From positions 51,012 through 115,011 of the forward strand of contig CAZYQW010000024.1 in NCBI GenBank assembly GCA_964649825.1: a DNA stretch of 64,000 nucleotides, read 5' to 3'. Within the stretch, counting starts at the first letter, position 1. Every line of letters starts with the position of its first letter. Source of the stretch: CAZYQW01 sp964649825 (GTDB lineage Bacteria > Planctomycetota > B15-G4 > JADJEK01). A program made the translations under genes and the position numbers. Of the stretch, positions 62,561 to 64,000 are shown in pieces. The notes under the pieces were generated by a model. It was not told the origin of the DNA. It did not search any database and was given only the letters and a program-made list of their open reading frames with translations.

Positions 62561-63604
62561 GTGAGAGCCATCACCTTCCAGGAGCCGCGCCGCGTCCGCG
62601 TCGAGGACGTCCCCGACCCGCGGATCGAGGCGCCGACCGACGCCGTCGTGCGGGTGCGGCTCTCGGCCGTCTGCGGCTCCGATCTCCACGTGTATCACGG
62701 CCGCGAGACGGGGCTCGACGCCGGCTGCGTGCTCGGACACGAGTTCCTCGGCGAAGTCGTGGAGACGGGACGCGACGTCCGCCTCGCGCGAGGCGCCGTC
62801 GTCGTCAGCCCGTTCACGACGAGCTGCGGGGCGTGCTTCTACTGCCGCGAAGGGCTGACCGCGCGCTGCGAGCAGGGCGCGCTGTTCGGATGGGTCCAGG
62901 ACGGCCACGGCCTCGCCGGCGCCCAGGCCGAGTACGTCCGGGTACCGCTCGCCGATTCGACGCTCGTCGCGGTGCCCGAGGGCGCGCGCGAGGACGAGGC
63001 GCTGCTCGCCGGGGACGTGCTCGCCACCGGGTTCTTCTGCGCCGAGAACGGCGGCGCGGCCCCCGGCCGCGTGGTGGCGGTCATCGGTTGCGGCCCGGTC
63101 GGGCTGATGGCAATCGTCGGCGCGCTCGAGCTCGGCGCCGAGGTGATCTACGCGTTCGATCCTGTCGCCGAGCGGCTGCGGCTCGCCGAGAGGTTCGGGG
63201 CGGTGCCGATCGACACGTCGAACGGTTCGCCGCTCGAGGCGATCCGCGAGGCGACCGCGGGGCGCGGCGCAGATGCCGTGCTCGAGGCGGTCGGCGCGCC
63301 ATCGGCCACGCGCCTGGCCATCGACCTCGTACGACCCGGCGGCGTCGTCTCCATCGTCGGCGTCCACACGAGCGAGCACTTCGCGTTCTCGCCGGTCGAG
63401 GCGTACGACAAGAACCTCACGATCCGCATCGGTCGCTGCCCCGCGCGCCGGTACGTCGAGCGCTTGCTCGACCTCGTCGCCCGGCGCCGCTACGACCTCG
63501 CATCCATCCTCTCGCACCGGCTGCCGCTCGCCAGAGGCGTCGAGGCGTACGAACTGTTCGACCGCAAGCTCGACGGGTGCACGAAGGTCCTGCTCGAGCC
63601 GTAG
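62561..63604 (+). CDS. Zinc-dependent alcohol dehydrogenase (MDR family)
   Basis: The protein has 347 residues from GTG 62561, with GGGAG 8 bases upstream and a typical start MRAITFQEP; TTG 62495 and ATG 62522 would add 22 or 13 residues without a better site. Catalytic zinc ligands are Cys in SAVCGSDLH and His in LGHEFLGEV, structural zinc ligands are four Cys in SCGACFYCREGLTARC. The NAD(P)-binding Rossmann fold has VIGCGPVGLMAIVGA. These features place it among glutathione-independent formaldehyde-dehydrogenase-like and threonine/sorbitol-dehydrogenase-like enzymes. The substrate cannot be assigned. No partner gene is seen; it is the last complete gene of the window. Confidence 0.9.
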   Translation: MRAITFQEPRRVRVEDVPDPRIEAPTDAVVRVRLSAVCGSDLHVYHGRETGLDAGCVLGHEFLGEVVETGRDVRLARGAVVVSPFTTSCGACFYCREGLTARCEQGALFGWVQDGHGLAGAQAEYVRVPLADSTLVAVPEGAREDEALLAGDVLATGFFCAENGGAAPGRVVAVIGCGPVGLMAIVGALELGAEVIYAFDPVAERLRLAERFGAVPIDTSNGSPLEAIREATAGRGADAVLEAVGAPSATRLAIDLVRPGGVVSIVGVHTSEHFAFSPVEAYDKNLTIRIGRCPARRYVERLLDLVARRRYDLASILSHRLPLARGVEAYELFDRKLDGCTKVLLEP

Positions 63605-63862
63605 GCACCGCGTGGCGGCCGGCGAGGATCATCGGTCGCCGAGGTGGCCGAGGGTGCGGACGTAGACGAGGGCGCGGAGTCCTTCGAGGGACCGGGGATG
63701 CGCGTCGGTCGACCTGGGTCGTCGCGGATATCGGCCTCGAGCGAGAAACCGGCATACCGCCCGTCCGATGCGCTCCAACGGTCGCCGGCGTCCTTCGGTG
63801 CGACCGACAGTCGCGTCCAGCGGGTCGGAGCGGACCTTGAGGCCGGAGAAGTCGCGTGCCTC
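63605..63862. other. Non-coding or unassigned stretch after the alcohol dehydrogenase
   Basis: No gene with support is seen. A minus-strand frame of about 80 residues without an ATG (ending at 63629) has some protein-like look (RSLEGLRALVYVRTLGHLGDR as its end, read in pieces), which could be a remnant or chance. Confidence 0.3.
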
Positions 63863-64000
63863 TAGTGGTGTGATTCAGATTGTTGGTGGATTATCCGGAG
63901 GTCATCGTCGTCGCTGGCAAGGCGCGACGACGACCGCGTATTCGAGATACGTCGAGGAGGAGCAACGCAGCAAGCGATGACGAGGGCCCCGGAGAAACGT
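63863..64000. other. Palindrome-rich element at the right edge, possibly a structured RNA or mobile-element end
   Basis: Composition changes abruptly at TCTAGTGG (less GC, GATTGTTGGTGGATTATCC). Then two hairpins, TCGTCGC-TGGCAAGGC... (63906-63932, 9 bp perfect) and CGTAT-TCGAG-ATACG (63937-63951), are enclosed by an outer 7-bp pairing GTCATCG (63901-63907) with CGATGAC (63975-63981). The element runs on beyond the window. No protein is predicted from it. Confidence 0.5.

Overview
The window is GC-rich (about two thirds G+C by eye) and densely coded. I read it as chromosomal DNA of a member of the Planctomycetota. The evidence is a protein with two Planctomycete cytochrome C (PSCyt1-type, CxxCH) domains and leucine-rich repeats, a YdjY-type secreted protein, ECF sigma factors of the planctomycete-enriched type, a Ser/Thr kinase fused to a formylglycine-generating-enzyme-like domain, three FG-GAP/VCBS secreted proteins, a TPR-CHAT protease and a dockerin-like protein. 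A tripartite metal efflux system (TolC/adaptor/RND) shows a two-membrane envelope. McsA-McsB-ClpC and MurD are also present. No phage, plasmid, CRISPR array or intact insertion sequence is visible.
Layout. 1-3.3 kb: end of an endonuclease III-like gene, an ECF sigma factor divergent from a secreted subtilase, and a strong terminator. 3.4-8.2 kb: sigma factor and kinase-FGE gene with overlapping stop and start, a small unknown gene, and a Tat-exported epimerase. 8.2-14.7 kb (minus strand): GT-C-like membrane protein with a partner, an M1 aminopeptidase with HEAT repeats, a methyltransferase, and a protein with histone-like basic tails. 14.8-23.9 kb: heavy-metal efflux cluster (Cys-rich exported protein, CusC-, CusB- and CusA-like proteins), then convergent DedA-like and TerC genes. 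24.2-29.6 kb (minus): PSCyt1/LRR protein, YdjY-like protein, S41 protease. 29.9-36.0 kb (plus): C39-like/propeller secreted protein, then an ECF sigma / anti-sigma / CHAT protease operon. 36.0-41.9 kb (minus): two FG-GAP proteins and a serine-hydrolase homologue that has lost its catalytic residues. 42.0-49.7 kb (plus): lipoprotein, a 1763-residue AsmA/DUF748-like protein, a dockerin-like protein. 49.8-57.4 kb (minus): exported methyltransferase, a DinB-like fragment, clpC, mcsB, mcsA, and a pair of exported proteins of unknown function. 58.0-62.4 kb: ECF sigma factor convergent with murD, a PEGA lipoprotein, tRNA-Ser(GCU) with its terminator, a third FG-GAP protein. 62.5-64 kb: zinc alcohol dehydrogenase, then a palindrome-rich element at the right edge.
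How the parts work together. The metal cluster is a coherent periplasm-to-outside efflux unit. McsA, McsB and ClpC form a protein-arginine-phosphorylation/degradation module. The sigma/anti-sigma/CHAT operon looks like a self-contained signalling unit in which a caspase-like protease may act on the regulators. The remaining genes are mostly envelope or secreted proteins of unknown substrate. Starts were chosen from ribosome-binding sites, signal peptides and overlaps with neighbours.
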